From assembly GCF_963677195.1 (NCBI RefSeq), contig NZ_OY781918.1:4452923-4516922 (forward strand): 64,000 nucleotides of DNA. The letters are read 5' to 3'. Below, piece after piece: positions 51,678 to 61,087 of the stretch. The translations under genes and the position numbers were made by a program. Positions within the stretch are counted from its first letter, which is position 1, and each line of letters starts with the position of its first letter. Under the pieces are notes generated by a model that saw nothing but the letters and a program-made list of their open reading frames with translations, did no database searches and was not told the origin of the DNA. Source of the DNA: an uncultured Marinifilum sp. (lineage in GTDB: Bacteria; Bacteroidota; Bacteroidia; Bacteroidales; Marinifilaceae).

Positions 51678-52253
51678 ATGAAAATCGGATTGTACTTCGG
51701 ATCATTTAACCCGATTCATATCGGTCATCTGGCAATTGCTAATTATATGGCTGAATATTCCGATTTGGATCAGATTTGGTTTGTAGTGAGCCCACAAAAT
51801 CCTTTTAAACAAAAAAGTAGTTTATTAAGCGATTATCATCGCCTCGAATTGGTAAACCGATCTATTGAAAATTACCCCAGACTAAAAGCCTCTAATATTG
51901 AGTTTGCTTTACCAAAACCTTCCTACACAATTGATACACTTATTTATTTGAAGGAAAAACATCCGGAATATAACTTCTCCTTAATTATGGGTTCCGACAA
52001 TTTAAAAAGCTTCTCGAAGTGGAAGAATTATGAATTGATTTTACAAAACAATGACTTATATGTGTATCCGCGACCAGGTTTTAAAGATGATGAAATAGAA
52101 TTAAAAGGAAATATTCATCTGGTAAATGCTCCACTTATGGAAATCTCATCGAGCTTTATTAGAGAAGCCATAAAAGATAAAAAAGAGCTTCCTTTCTTTA
52201 TGCCCGAGGCGGCATACCAATATCTTAAAGAGATGCATTTTTACGAAAAGTAG
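51678..52253 (+). CDS. nadD: Nicotinate-nucleotide adenylyltransferase
   Basis: Makes deamido-NAD from nicotinate mononucleotide and ATP. The nucleotidyltransferase motif GLYFGSFNPIHIGHLAIANYM opens the protein. PKPSYTIDTLIYLKEKHPEYNFSLIMGSDNLKSFSKWKNYE and the terminal ISSSFIREAIKDKKELPFFMPEAAYQYL (ISxTxxR-type motif) confirm NadD. The gene is in the yicC-gmk-nadD operon and is closed by a strong terminator. Confidence 0.95.
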   Translation: MKIGLYFGSFNPIHIGHLAIANYMAEYSDLDQIWFVVSPQNPFKQKSSLLSDYHRLELVNRSIENYPRLKASNIEFALPKPSYTIDTLIYLKEKHPEYNFSLIMGSDNLKSFSKWKNYELILQNNDLYVYPRPGFKDDEIELKGNIHLVNAPLMEISSSFIREAIKDKKELPFFMPEAAYQYLKEMHFYEK

Positions 52254-52260
52254 TAAAATG

Positions 52261-52287
52261 AAAAAGGCAGGTCCCCACCTGCCTTTT
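52261..52287. terminator. Strong bidirectional terminator after nadD
   Basis: AAAAGGCAGGT (52262-52272) and ACCTGCCTTTT (52277-52287) form an 11-bp stem with a CCCC loop, flanked by A and T runs. It can stop nadD transcripts from the left and a minus-strand transcript from the right. Confidence 0.88.
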
Positions 52288-52397
52288 CTCTAACCCAAAA
52301 TGATTTTCAATACGAAGATTTAACCCTAAAACCTTATACAATTCATATTGAAACACCGATTCGATCAACGTGCCTAACCACTACACTCCCGAATCGG
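52262..52397 (-). ncRNA. Candidate structured small RNA with own promoter and terminator
   Basis: On the minus strand a consensus promoter ends at 52402 (see next entry). The transcript would start near 52395-52397 and end at the shared terminator, about 135 nt. Two further perfect stems lie inside: CCGATTCG/CGAATCGG (52390-52397 with 52356-52363) and TTTCAATA/TATTGAAA (52346-52353 with 52305-52312). No ORF of note is present. It does not match SRP, 6S or tmRNA signatures I know. The M16 gene upstream has its own terminator, which supports an independent unit. Confidence 0.45.
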
Positions 52398-52401
52398 AGT
52401 G

Positions 52402-52431
52402 CAAAGGTAATTATTATTTTAACATTCCAAA
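52402..52431 (-). promoter_or_regulatory. Promoter of the candidate small RNA
   Basis: On the minus strand TTTG (complement of 52428-52431) is followed after 18 bp by TACCTTTG (complement of 52402-52409), the full Bacteroidota consensus. It points away from the M16 gene and toward the terminator at 52262-52287. Confidence 0.65.
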
Positions 52432-52518
52432 GAGAAAACTTGCGTTTTTATCCTTTATCTTTAACTGTAAAAACCAAAACACTCTCTATCAAACAATTAA
52501 AAATATTTCATTCATAAG

Positions 52519-52546
52519 AAAAGGATCGCAAAAAATGCGATCCTTT
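52519..52546 (-). terminator. Terminator of the 931-residue M16 peptidase gene
   Basis: AAAGGATCGCA (52520-52530) pairs with TGCGATCCTTT (52536-52546) around an A-rich loop, followed on the minus strand by a short T tract. Confidence 0.75.
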
Positions 52547-52573
52547 CCAATTTGGGTATTCATTAAATTTCAA

Positions 52574-55369
52574 TTATGATTTTTTAGGTTTCATAATAAT
52601 CTCTACATGCTGATTATTATCAAATATTTTATTAGCAGTTTTTTGAATCATTTTACCAGTTAAACTCTTAACAATCTCATCATAATTTTTAGGAGCTACA
52701 ATATTCTCATTGTAAATACAGTTATGCTCTAATGCATTAATCCAGAACTTATTCTTGTGTAAATTTTCTTCTCTTGACTTTTGGAAATATTTTCTTGCTT
52801 TATCCAAATCAACATCCGATGGACCATCTTTCTTTAATTTTTCGATTTCGCTATATAGTAAGGACTTCAATTTCTCAACCTTATCAGGATCGCAATCAAA
52901 ATACATATTCATACTATATCCCTCATAAGGAATTTTATCAAAATCTTCCCAAGTAGATACTCCATAGGTTCCTCCTTCTTTTTCCCTTATTTCTTCAGTA
53001 TATCTAAGATCCAAAATATGAGAAATTGCTTCCAAGCACAAGCGAGTATTACAATTGTATTTTGCCTCTCCAACAAAACTAACATACACACTTGCTTTAG
53101 GAATTTCCATATCCATAAAAATATCTCGATCGACAATACGATATGGAGGACGTACACCATTATCTTTAAAATCTTCTTTTCTGTTAATTGAAGGAAGCGA
53201 TCCCAAATAAGTCTCTATCATTGGCTTAGCAACTTCTGCATCAATATTTCCAACAAAAATAAAAGTGAAATCTGAAGCATCTGCAAAGCGATCTTTATAA
53301 ATTTCCCGAATTTTAGAAAACTCCACTTTCTTTAACAGCTCTTTGTTCATAGGCTTAACACGAGGGTTATAATCAGCCATTACAGTTCTAATTGAATCAC
53401 CAAAACAAGACATTGGATTAGCACTCTTATTTTGAATTACTGCAGCATAACGACTCATTACACCTTTATATGTTGATTCATCGAAACGAGGATTTGTAAA
53501 ATATAAATTTGTTAATTGAAGTAAAGTTTCAAAATCTTTTACAGAACTGCGACCGTCAAAACCTTCTTTTAATTCGGATACATAAGGACTAACACTTGCC
53601 ACTTTCCCAGCTAATTTCTTTTGTAGAGATGTTTTATCGAAAGATGCAAGACCACTTTCCCCAACAATTACTCCAAGCAAGTCTGCTGATGGCATATATT
53701 CTGCTGGATACAAAGAGCTTCCACCATAACTGTATGCTTTCATCATAATTTCATCATCTTTAAAATCTGTTTTCTTGATGATAACTTTAAGACCATTTTC
53801 CAATTTCCAAATGGTGGCATCCAACTCTTTATTCAGGCTTGAATCAATTACTTTTCCAGCTTTTGGTGCTTTGGCAATTAAAGGTTCGTTTGAAACATTG
53901 TCTTTATAGGCTTTAATATCTTTTTTACGAGACTCAAGAATATATTCAGCTACCTTTTCCTTTGTAGGATATACAACTCCGTCTTTTTCCGGACCAGTAA
54001 TACTAACAAGCATATTGTCATCATGAATCCACGATTGTATTTTAGCATTTACTTCGTCAACTTTTATAGCTGGAAGTAACATTTGAGCAATCTGATATTC
54101 CATTTCGACACCAGGAATAGGTTCATTTGTTAAAAAATTCTCAAAATACTCCCAAACGTAACTTTCATTTTTTTGTTTATCCCTATCATTAAAAGCTTTT
54201 TCTAGTCTACTTAATAAATCTGCTTTTGCACGATCCAACTCGGAAGATACAAATCCGTATCGCTTAATACGCTCATTTTCGTCTAAAAGGCTTATTAAAC
54301 CAAGATCAATATTATCTAATTTTGCAACCGATACTGTAGTAAAAGCCGATTTTGTTCTAACCATGTCGCCATAATATCCAAAAGCATACACATAAGGTGG
54401 ATTTTCGCTTTGTGTTTTTTCAGAAAAACGATCGCCCAACATCATTTCTATCAAATTCTGAATATATAAGTAACGCAAGTATGAAATATCTTTTTTTTCT
54501 GGAGGTACAACATCATTCTTATACATCACTCTAATTTGAGCATTTCTTGCCTCTTTATCGGTAGCAATAGCAATTAATGGTTCTTTATTATCAGGTAATT
54601 CAAAAAGAGTTCTCTCTTTAGGATTTACTGCTGCAGGAATTTTTGAAAACAAGTCGACAACTTTCTTTTCCATTTTCTCGGCATCAAAATCACCAACTAT
54701 TATTATCGCCTGAAGATCGGGACGATACCAATCGCGATAAAAGCTTCGCATGGTTTCATACGAACAATTATCAATCACATCCAATTCTCCAATAACATCT
54801 CGCTCTGCATATTTCGAATCTTTATAAATCACAGGCATTGTGGCTTTACTCATTCTAAAATCAGCATTACGTCGACTTCTCCACTCTTCATGAATAACTC
54901 CTCTTTCTGCATCAATTTCTTCACTTTCAAAAGAAACATAGTTAGACCAATCATGTAATACCAGTAAGGCTGAGTCTACATATTCGGGCTTTGTAAGTGG
55001 CACATCCGATAAATTATAACAAGTTACATCGGTAGAGGTAAAAGCATTAACATTATGACCAAATTTAACCCCAATTCTCTCAAGAAAATTTAACACACCC
55101 TTCTTTGGGAAATTTTTTGTTCCGTTAAAAGCCATGTGTTCACAAAAATGAGCTAATCCATTTTGTGCATCGGTTTCTAAACTTGCACCTACATTATGAA
55201 CGATATAAAAATCAGCTCGTTCTTTTGGCATCTGGTTACTTCTAATGTAGTAAGTCATGCCATTTTTCAATGTTCCTTTTTTTACTTTTGGATCAAGTGG
55301 AACTTGTTTCTGCGCAAAGATACCAGCAGAAATAAGTAAAGCACTTATTAAAAGAAGTGTCTTTCTCAT
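52574..55369 (-). CDS. M16-family metallopeptidase (pitrilysin/insulinase type), secreted
   Basis: A signal peptide (residues 1-20, ending GIFAQ) precedes a long two-half M16 peptidase of 931 residues. The inverted zinc motif HFCEH (H74, E77, H78) and the downstream glutamates in RGVIHEEWRS are intact in the first half; the second half lacks a metal site, as usual for this type. It is predicted to degrade peptides in the periplasm. It is upstream of a terminator and appears to be its own unit; the other two M16-type genes lie 5' of it on the same strand. Confidence 0.93.
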   Translation of the reverse strand: MRKTLLLISALLISAGIFAQKQVPLDPKVKKGTLKNGMTYYIRSNQMPKERADFYIVHNVGASLETDAQNGLAHFCEHMAFNGTKNFPKKGVLNFLERIGVKFGHNVNAFTSTDVTCYNLSDVPLTKPEYVDSALLVLHDWSNYVSFESEEIDAERGVIHEEWRSRRNADFRMSKATMPVIYKDSKYAERDVIGELDVIDNCSYETMRSFYRDWYRPDLQAIIIVGDFDAEKMEKKVVDLFSKIPAAVNPKERTLFELPDNKEPLIAIATDKEARNAQIRVMYKNDVVPPEKKDISYLRYLYIQNLIEMMLGDRFSEKTQSENPPYVYAFGYYGDMVRTKSAFTTVSVAKLDNIDLGLISLLDENERIKRYGFVSSELDRAKADLLSRLEKAFNDRDKQKNESYVWEYFENFLTNEPIPGVEMEYQIAQMLLPAIKVDEVNAKIQSWIHDDNMLVSITGPEKDGVVYPTKEKVAEYILESRKKDIKAYKDNVSNEPLIAKAPKAGKVIDSSLNKELDATIWKLENGLKVIIKKTDFKDDEIMMKAYSYGGSSLYPAEYMPSADLLGVIVGESGLASFDKTSLQKKLAGKVASVSPYVSELKEGFDGRSSVKDFETLLQLTNLYFTNPRFDESTYKGVMSRYAAVIQNKSANPMSCFGDSIRTVMADYNPRVKPMNKELLKKVEFSKIREIYKDRFADASDFTFIFVGNIDAEVAKPMIETYLGSLPSINRKEDFKDNGVRPPYRIVDRDIFMDMEIPKASVYVSFVGEAKYNCNTRLCLEAISHILDLRYTEEIREKEGGTYGVSTWEDFDKIPYEGYSMNMYFDCDPDKVEKLKSLLYSEIEKLKKDGPSDVDLDKARKYFQKSREENLHKNKFWINALEHNCIYNENIVAPKNYDEIVKSLTGKMIQKTANKIFDNNQHVEIIMKPKKS

Positions 55370-55707
55370 TTGTTATTTATTTTTTTTGATTACAAAAATA
55401 AATTTAAGAATTATAGCATTTTAAAACAAGAAAATTATGATAATTTATTTGTCAAAATAAAAACATAAACAACAAACCACACAACAACACAACTTTCTTA
55501 ATTACAATGAGGAATGTCCACACACTTAGAAAATACTGTTAATACAAGCCCATAAGCAATAAAATATTATTTTAATATTGAACAACAACTATACATTATA
55601 AAATAAATTAAAATACATTAATAAAAATCAATATATCAGCAAATTAAGCAAACAAAAAAGAGGAGCTCAAAACTGAGCTCCTCTCTCTTAATAAAATATT
55701 ATATCTT
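55370..55707. other. Intergenic region between M16 genes
   Basis: 338 AT-rich bp. The only clear element is the terminator at 55655-55683 for the gene to the right. A TAnnTTTG-like box on the minus strand (55393-55400) lacks a -33 partner. Confidence 0.4.
55655..55683 (-). terminator. Terminator of the M16-LolA-like gene
   Basis: GAGGAGCTCA (55660-55669) pairs with TGAGCTCCTC (55674-55683) around AAAC; the minus strand then runs into Ts. It is nearly identical to the terminator at 59664-59697. Confidence 0.85.
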
Positions 55708-57771
55708 TTAGTTAAACAAAGAGTCTTCTACTCCTTTATTTACAGATAATTCGGTAATAGACAATGGCATTTCCTGAGGTCCCATTTTAGTAAGCGTTAA
55801 GAAAGGATATTTAACACCATCAACTTCTTTATATTCTTTATAAAGAACTACAACGCTCACTCCATTTTGCTGCATAACTGTTTTAAGCTTTAAACCAGAA
55901 TCAACAGAAAAGAAATCGTATCTTGAAATACCATCGGCATCTACAACTTCAAGTTTATATGATTTTTCTCCATCGACAGTTTCAGCTCCTACAATTTTCA
56001 TTTTGTAACCTAAGTTCTGCATATTCAATTCAGGACACATTTGAGCCTGCAATTTAAACTTACTCAATTCGGCTTCTCCTGCTTGTTTTTCCTGACCCAT
56101 TGCCACAATTTTAGCAGCTGCTCCATTATATACAACAGATTGCATTACCTGACCATTCATGATCATTTTCATACAGTATTTTTCGTTGTTTTTGTATGCC
56201 GATTCAACATTTACACTCATAGGACCCATTTTCATTTCGCCTTTAAAGCTAAGATCTTTTACAGCCATCCACTTATCACGACCACCAATTGCACTCACAT
56301 AATTTTCCATAACCGATTTACAGGTTAAACCATCAGGAATTGCATTCGGATCTTCTTTAACAATATCACCTTTGTAATCATACTCCTCTACTTCTCCATC
56401 AGAATCTAACTTGGCCAAACGATTCTTATATTTTTTATCGCCAACAACAAGATAAACAGCATTATTCGGATCGGCATATTTCTTCGCCATAGCCTGAATA
56501 TCATCTAAAGTAACTTTCTCTAATTTCTCAAGATAAGTTGCATAATAATCTTCAGGTAAATTGTAACGCTCAATTGCCATTGCAAAATCAGCAATTGTTG
56601 ATGGAGCCTCAAGAGAACGAGCAAAATCACCAGCTAATGTAGCTTTGGTCATATCTAAATGATCCTGAGTTAATCGAGTATCTCTAATTCTATTAATCTC
56701 AATTGCCATTTCCATTAAAGCACTATCTGTAACTTCACTTTTAACTTCAGAAGCAGTATAAAATGTTCCAACTAATTTATCAGAAGATATACCAGAATAT
56801 GCGCCGTAAGTATAAGCTTTATCTTCGCGAAGATTTTTATTTAATAAACCTAAGAAACCACGTCCCAACATTGAATTCATAACTCTTGCAGGAATCACAT
56901 CAGGACTACCTTTTTTAAGATTTATTAAATTAATTACTTGAATAGTAGACTGGCTTGCTGCATCTTTATTAGACAAAACAACTCTTTTTCCTTCAATTTT
57001 TGCAGGCATTTCGTATTTATGAGTTGGCACATCTCCCTGCTCCCAATCTCCAAAATACTTTTTCACTAATTTTTTAGCTTCTTTAGTTGTAATATCACCT
57101 ACAATTGCCATTAAAGCCACATTTGGTTTAAAATAACTTTCGTGATATTTCTTACAGTCTTCAATGGTAATATTTTTAACTGTTGCTTCGGTTACAACAT
57201 CACCATAAGGATGATTTTCGCCATACAACACTCTACTTTTAACATTACCAGCAATAGCTTTAGAATCTGTTTTATTAGCTTCTAGCCCCGATAAACTTTG
57301 TTTTACAATCTTATCAAATTCATCTTGAGGAAATGTAGGATTTAAAGTTACATCAGCCATTAATTCCAAGATTTTCTCTTTGTATCTTGACAATCCACCC
57401 GCTTGAACTCCACGTGCTCCAGCACCCATTTGTGCACCAATAAAATCTATTTCTTCTGCAATTTGATCGGCAGAACGGCTAGCAGTTCCACGCTCCAATA
57501 ATTCCCCTACAAAAGATGTATATCCAGCCTTATCTCCCTCTACTATTGGATCGATAAGTAAAGACATTGCAAACTCAACCTTAGGAAGCTTATGATTTTC
57601 TACAACCAAAACTTTCATTCCATTTTTCAGAGTAAAACTATCATAGTCTCCCAATTGAATTTTTGGTGCAGGTCCGGCGGCCGGAGCCTTTGTTCTATCA
57701 ACTTGAGCACTGGCAGTAAATACAAAACATACAACTACAGCAAGTGCAAAAATTCTATATATATTTTTCAT
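55708..57771 (-). CDS. M16-family inactive-subunit protein fused to a LolA-like domain
   Basis: After a signal peptide (ending TASAQ) residues about 38-450 form the M16 two-half fold, but the zinc motif is lost: the HxxEH position reads SFVGE. Such non-catalytic chains pair with an active M16 chain. The last 200 residues (from about 475, ENYVSAIGGRDKWMAVKDLSFKGEM) look like a LolA/outer-membrane lipoprotein-sorting-like beta domain. The gene is 68 bp downstream of the active M16 gene, so the two chains probably work together in the periplasm. The C-terminal domain may target or regulate the complex. Confidence 0.88.
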   Translation of the reverse strand: MKNIYRIFALAVVVCFVFTASAQVDRTKAPAAGPAPKIQLGDYDSFTLKNGMKVLVVENHKLPKVEFAMSLLIDPIVEGDKAGYTSFVGELLERGTASRSADQIAEEIDFIGAQMGAGARGVQAGGLSRYKEKILELMADVTLNPTFPQDEFDKIVKQSLSGLEANKTDSKAIAGNVKSRVLYGENHPYGDVVTEATVKNITIEDCKKYHESYFKPNVALMAIVGDITTKEAKKLVKKYFGDWEQGDVPTHKYEMPAKIEGKRVVLSNKDAASQSTIQVINLINLKKGSPDVIPARVMNSMLGRGFLGLLNKNLREDKAYTYGAYSGISSDKLVGTFYTASEVKSEVTDSALMEMAIEINRIRDTRLTQDHLDMTKATLAGDFARSLEAPSTIADFAMAIERYNLPEDYYATYLEKLEKVTLDDIQAMAKKYADPNNAVYLVVGDKKYKNRLAKLDSDGEVEEYDYKGDIVKEDPNAIPDGLTCKSVMENYVSAIGGRDKWMAVKDLSFKGEMKMGPMSVNVESAYKNNEKYCMKMIMNGQVMQSVVYNGAAAKIVAMGQEKQAGEAELSKFKLQAQMCPELNMQNLGYKMKIVGAETVDGEKSYKLEVVDADGISRYDFFSVDSGLKLKTVMQQNGVSVVVLYKEYKEVDGVKYPFLTLTKMGPQEMPLSITELSVNKGVEDSLFN

Positions 57772-57839
57772 TGTTTCTCTTTTTTCAATTCTTCAATAAT
57801 CGGATAATCTCAAATTTAAAATCCTTATTTATGAGATTA

Positions 57840-59165
57840 TTAATTCTGCTTTGGCATATAATAAAGAACCACTCTATTTTTAGGAACAAAGTATTTTTTA
57901 GCAACTTTGCGAATATCTTCTTTTGTTACTGCAAAATACTTCTCTAATTCTTGGTTTACCCTTTTAGAATCTTTAAAGTATGTATAAGCAGTTGCCAGGT
58001 TTTCGGCACGTTTTTCGATAGTTGCATTAGAGCTTACCAATTCGTTCTCAATTTTATTTCTTAATTTTTGGAATTCTTTCTCCGAGATTAATTCATCACG
58101 AGCAATAGCAAATTGTGAATCCATTTCGGTTTCAAGATCTTTTAAATCAACACCCATATTAGGAATACCAAAAGCTAAAGTTAAACCCGGATCTTCGTTA
58201 GGCATTGGAAAAGCCATCATTTCAAGAGCCAACTGCTTCTCATTCACCAAAGTTTTATACAAACGAGAACTTTTACCATCTGTCATTAATTTTGATAACA
58301 TATTAACTGCATAAAAATCTGGTGTTCCAACTGCAGGTATATGATATGCCTGTATTACAGCAGGCAGTTGAATATTATCATAAACAGTATCTCTTACCTC
58401 GGCAGTTTTTACAGGCTCAACAATTGAAGGACGATAAATTTCTTTTGTTCCTTTAGGAATTTCATCGAAATACTCCGAAACAAATTTCTTGGCTTCTCCA
58501 GTTTTAAAATCACCACAAATAGTTAGAACAGCATTATTAGGCACATAAAATTCTTTATAAAAATTCACAAAATCCTCATCTTTTGCATTTCTAATATGCT
58601 CCTCATCGCCAATAGTTATCCATCTATACGGATGTTTCACATAAGCTCTTTTCATGGTTTCAGGTAAAATTCTACCATACGGACGATTGTCGTAGCTTTG
58701 TTTTTTCTCTTGAATTACTACACCTTTTTGAGTTTTAATTCCAATTGCCTCAACTTTAGCATGCATCATTCTTTCCGATTCTAACCAAAGCCCTAAAGCC
58801 AATTGATTTGATGGAAGCTTCTCAAAATAATAAGTTCTATCTGAAGATGTATTTGCATTCAACTCTCCACCAGCTCTTGATACATATTTATCATACTGAT
58901 GTCTTGGAATATTATCAGTCCCTTCAAACATTAAATGCTCAAAAAAGTGTGCAAACCCGGTCATTTCAGGATTCTCATTTTTTGAACCAACATGGTACAT
59001 TACCGAAACTACGATATTAGGAGTAGTATGATCTTGCTGCAAAATAACATGCAAGCCATTATCCAAATCGTATTCTTCAAACTCAATTTTTCCATTTTGG
59101 GAAAAACCACTTGCTAGTGTAAACACAGCTAGCAATGAAAGCAGTAGAAGCCTTTTCATCATCAT
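57840..59165 (-). CDS. M16-family metallopeptidase, active subunit, secreted
   Basis: A signal peptide (ending GFSQ near residue 23) precedes a 441-residue M16B peptidase with intact zinc motif HFFEH (H73, E76, H77) and the downstream ESERMMH glutamate. Three consecutive ATGs (59165, 59162, 59159) could each start translation. It is followed by the inactive, LolA-like-fused partner, the usual arrangement for heterodimeric M16 enzymes. 559 bp of non-coding DNA lies upstream, so it is the first gene of a two-gene operon. Confidence 0.93.
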   Translation of the reverse strand: MMMKRLLLLSLLAVFTLASGFSQNGKIEFEEYDLDNGLHVILQQDHTTPNIVVSVMYHVGSKNENPEMTGFAHFFEHLMFEGTDNIPRHQYDKYVSRAGGELNANTSSDRTYYFEKLPSNQLALGLWLESERMMHAKVEAIGIKTQKGVVIQEKKQSYDNRPYGRILPETMKRAYVKHPYRWITIGDEEHIRNAKDEDFVNFYKEFYVPNNAVLTICGDFKTGEAKKFVSEYFDEIPKGTKEIYRPSIVEPVKTAEVRDTVYDNIQLPAVIQAYHIPAVGTPDFYAVNMLSKLMTDGKSSRLYKTLVNEKQLALEMMAFPMPNEDPGLTLAFGIPNMGVDLKDLETEMDSQFAIARDELISEKEFQKLRNKIENELVSSNATIEKRAENLATAYTYFKDSKRVNQELEKYFAVTKEDIRKVAKKYFVPKNRVVLYYMPKQN

Positions 59166-59724
59166 TAATATAGTTTTATATTATTAAAATATTCTCGACA
59201 ATTGCCGAAAAATCAAAAACAATATTACTCGAATCTAAGACTAATTTCAATTTTATTGGATAAACCTATGTTTAACTCGATAAAGTAGGAAATAACACGG
59301 ATAAACGAATTTTAATAAACAAAAAAATAAGTTTTGTTCATTATATTCTAATTTAACTACAAATAAATAGATGAAAATTTATACTTATTTTTTAAAAGAA
59401 AATTTATTTATAACAATAAGTATTTAAAGGAATAGCAGACATTCAGTACTACTTAATATTAAAATATTTTATTATAATTTGGAATCTTAATTGCACAATT
59501 AAATCCTATCATTTTAAATAATTTACTAATATTTTAACAACATATCTGCATGCATGTTATTTCTTCGAAACGAAAGTAGATAATTTATTATAAACAACAC
59601 AAATTCAAAAAAGATATCATTACAAATTATTCCACTGCTTAATATAATAATGGTTTTTTTAACAAAAAAAGAGGAGTTCAAGCTGAACTCCTCTTTCTTA
59701 TCAAAATATTAGGTTTGTTATTAT
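59166..59724. other. Long AT-rich intergenic region with a terminator
   Basis: 559 bp upstream of the M16 pair. The right end holds the korC terminator (59664-59697). The rest is extremely AT-rich and contains no ORF or strong hairpin I can support; no full promoter consensus was found for the M16 operon. Confidence 0.4.
59664..59697 (-). terminator. Terminator of the 2-oxoacid:ferredoxin oxidoreductase operon
   Basis: GAGGAGTTCA (59671-59680) pairs with TGAACTCCTC (59684-59693) around AGC, followed by T runs on the minus strand. Confidence 0.85.
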
Positions 59725-60276
59725 CTATACCTCATGTACAACCTCTACACAACCAATTCCTTTTTGAATAGCTTCAATATTTAAAGGAATTAATTTGTGG
59801 TGACGTTCAGGAAGAGATTTTTCTAATCCTTTTTGTACATTTTCAATTTTTACGATTGGTTTTACTTTAAGAAAACCTCCCATAATAATCATATTAAATG
59901 TTTTTGGGTTTCCCATTTCGGTAGCTAATGCTGCTCCGGGAATTTTATAGATATTAATATCTTTTCTTTCTGGATGACGAGTAATTCCGTTTGGATCATA
60001 CAGTAAAGTTCCGCCAGGTTTAACCTCTTCTTCGAACTTATCCATCGACTGTTGGTTAAGAATGATAGCAGTATCAAACTTTTTCAAAACAGGTGAACTA
60101 ATTCTTTCATCGCTAAGGATTACAGTTACATTTGCAGTACCTCCACGCATTTCAGGGCCATAAGATGGCATCCATGATACTTCCTGGTCTTGCATGATAC
60201 CTGAGTAAGCTAAAATTTTACCCATTGAAAGTACACCTTGACCACCAAATCCTGCAATGATAATTTCTTCTGTCAT
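59725..60276 (-). CDS. korC: 2-oxoacid:ferredoxin oxidoreductase gamma subunit
   Basis: The gamma (POR_N-like) subunit: EEIIIAGFGGQGVLSMGKILAYSG and the block VSWMPSYGPEMRGGTANVTVILSD are diagnostic. It joins alpha, beta and a ferredoxin-like delta encoded just upstream into one enzyme that oxidises a 2-oxoacid to its acyl-CoA with reduction of ferredoxin. Start lies 34 bp after the beta subunit. Substrate (2-oxoglutarate or branched-chain oxoacid) is not fixed by this subunit. Confidence 0.9.
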   Translation of the reverse strand: MTEEIIIAGFGGQGVLSMGKILAYSGIMQDQEVSWMPSYGPEMRGGTANVTVILSDERISSPVLKKFDTAIILNQQSMDKFEEEVKPGGTLLYDPNGITRHPERKDINIYKIPGAALATEMGNPKTFNMIIMGGFLKVKPIVKIENVQKGLEKSLPERHHKLIPLNIEAIQKGIGCVEVVHEV

Positions 60277-60310
60277 TTTTTTACAGTTTTAATTGATTTT
60301 AAATGGAGTT

Positions 60311-61084
60311 CTATTCATCTTTTAATGTACCCAATGGATAGTAAGGGAACATATTTTCTTTCATCCACTCATTGGCCTTAGTTGGAGTTACTTTCCAACC
60401 TGAACTACAAGTACCAACTACTTCGATAAAAGAAAGACCTTTCTTCTCTCTGGTATTTTCGAAACCTTTACGGATTGCTTTTTTCAATTTTCTAACTGCA
60501 CCAGGTGTTTCGGCAGATTGACGAGTTACAAAACGAGTACCTCTTAAAGTACTTACAATTTCGCTCATTTTCATTGGATAACCTGTATTTGCACAATCAC
60601 GTCCATAAGGAGAAGTAGCTGTTACCTGACCTTCCAATGTAGTTGGAGCCATTTGTCCACCAGTCATACCGTAAATTGCATTGTTTACAAAAACCACTAC
60701 AATGTTTTCTCCACGATTACATGCATGCATAATTTCAGCACAACCAATTGATGCTAAATCGCCATCGCCCTGATAAGTAAACACATATCTATCTGGCATT
60801 AAGCGAGATGCTGCTGTGGCCAAAGCAGGAGCTCTACCATGAGCAGCTTGTTGCCAGTCAATATCAATATAGTTGTAAGCCAATACAGAACAACCAACAG
60901 GAGAAACTCCAATTGTTTTATCCTGAATATCCATTTCGTCGATAACTTCAGCAATAACCTTGTGGATTACACCATGTGTACAACCCGGGCAATAGTGCAT
61001 CTCGTTATCTAAAAGAAGATCGGTTTTCTTATAAACCAAATTCTCTTTGCTAATTATACTGTTGATTTCAGTCGTTGCTGTCAT
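60311..61084 (-). CDS. korB: 2-oxoacid:ferredoxin oxidoreductase beta subunit (ThDP-binding)
   Basis: The thiamine-diphosphate subunit: CPGCTHGVIHK, the ThDP/Mg motif QGDGDLASIGCAEIMHACNRGENI and NNAIYGMTGGQMAPTT are clear. This subunit also holds the cysteine site of the [4Fe-4S] or ThDP region in CPGC. It starts 3 bp after the alpha subunit. The family covers KorB and VorA; sequence alone does not choose between them. Confidence 0.9.
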   Translation of the reverse strand: MTATTEINSIISKENLVYKKTDLLLDNEMHYCPGCTHGVIHKVIAEVIDEMDIQDKTIGVSPVGCSVLAYNYIDIDWQQAAHGRAPALATAASRLMPDRYVFTYQGDGDLASIGCAEIMHACNRGENIVVVFVNNAIYGMTGGQMAPTTLEGQVTATSPYGRDCANTGYPMKMSEIVSTLRGTRFVTRQSAETPGAVRKLKKAIRKGFENTREKKGLSFIEVVGTCSSGWKVTPTKANEWMKENMFPYYPLGTLKDE

Positions 61085-61087
61085 AAC

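Noticed and set aside
52364..52395. tRNA-like D-arm sequence (TAGTGGTTAGG) on the minus strand
   Set aside because: No anticodon or T-arm follows, so it is not a tRNA gene; reported only as part of the candidate sRNA.
55393..55400. TAnnTTTG-like box upstream of the large M16 gene
   Set aside because: No -33 element at the right distance.
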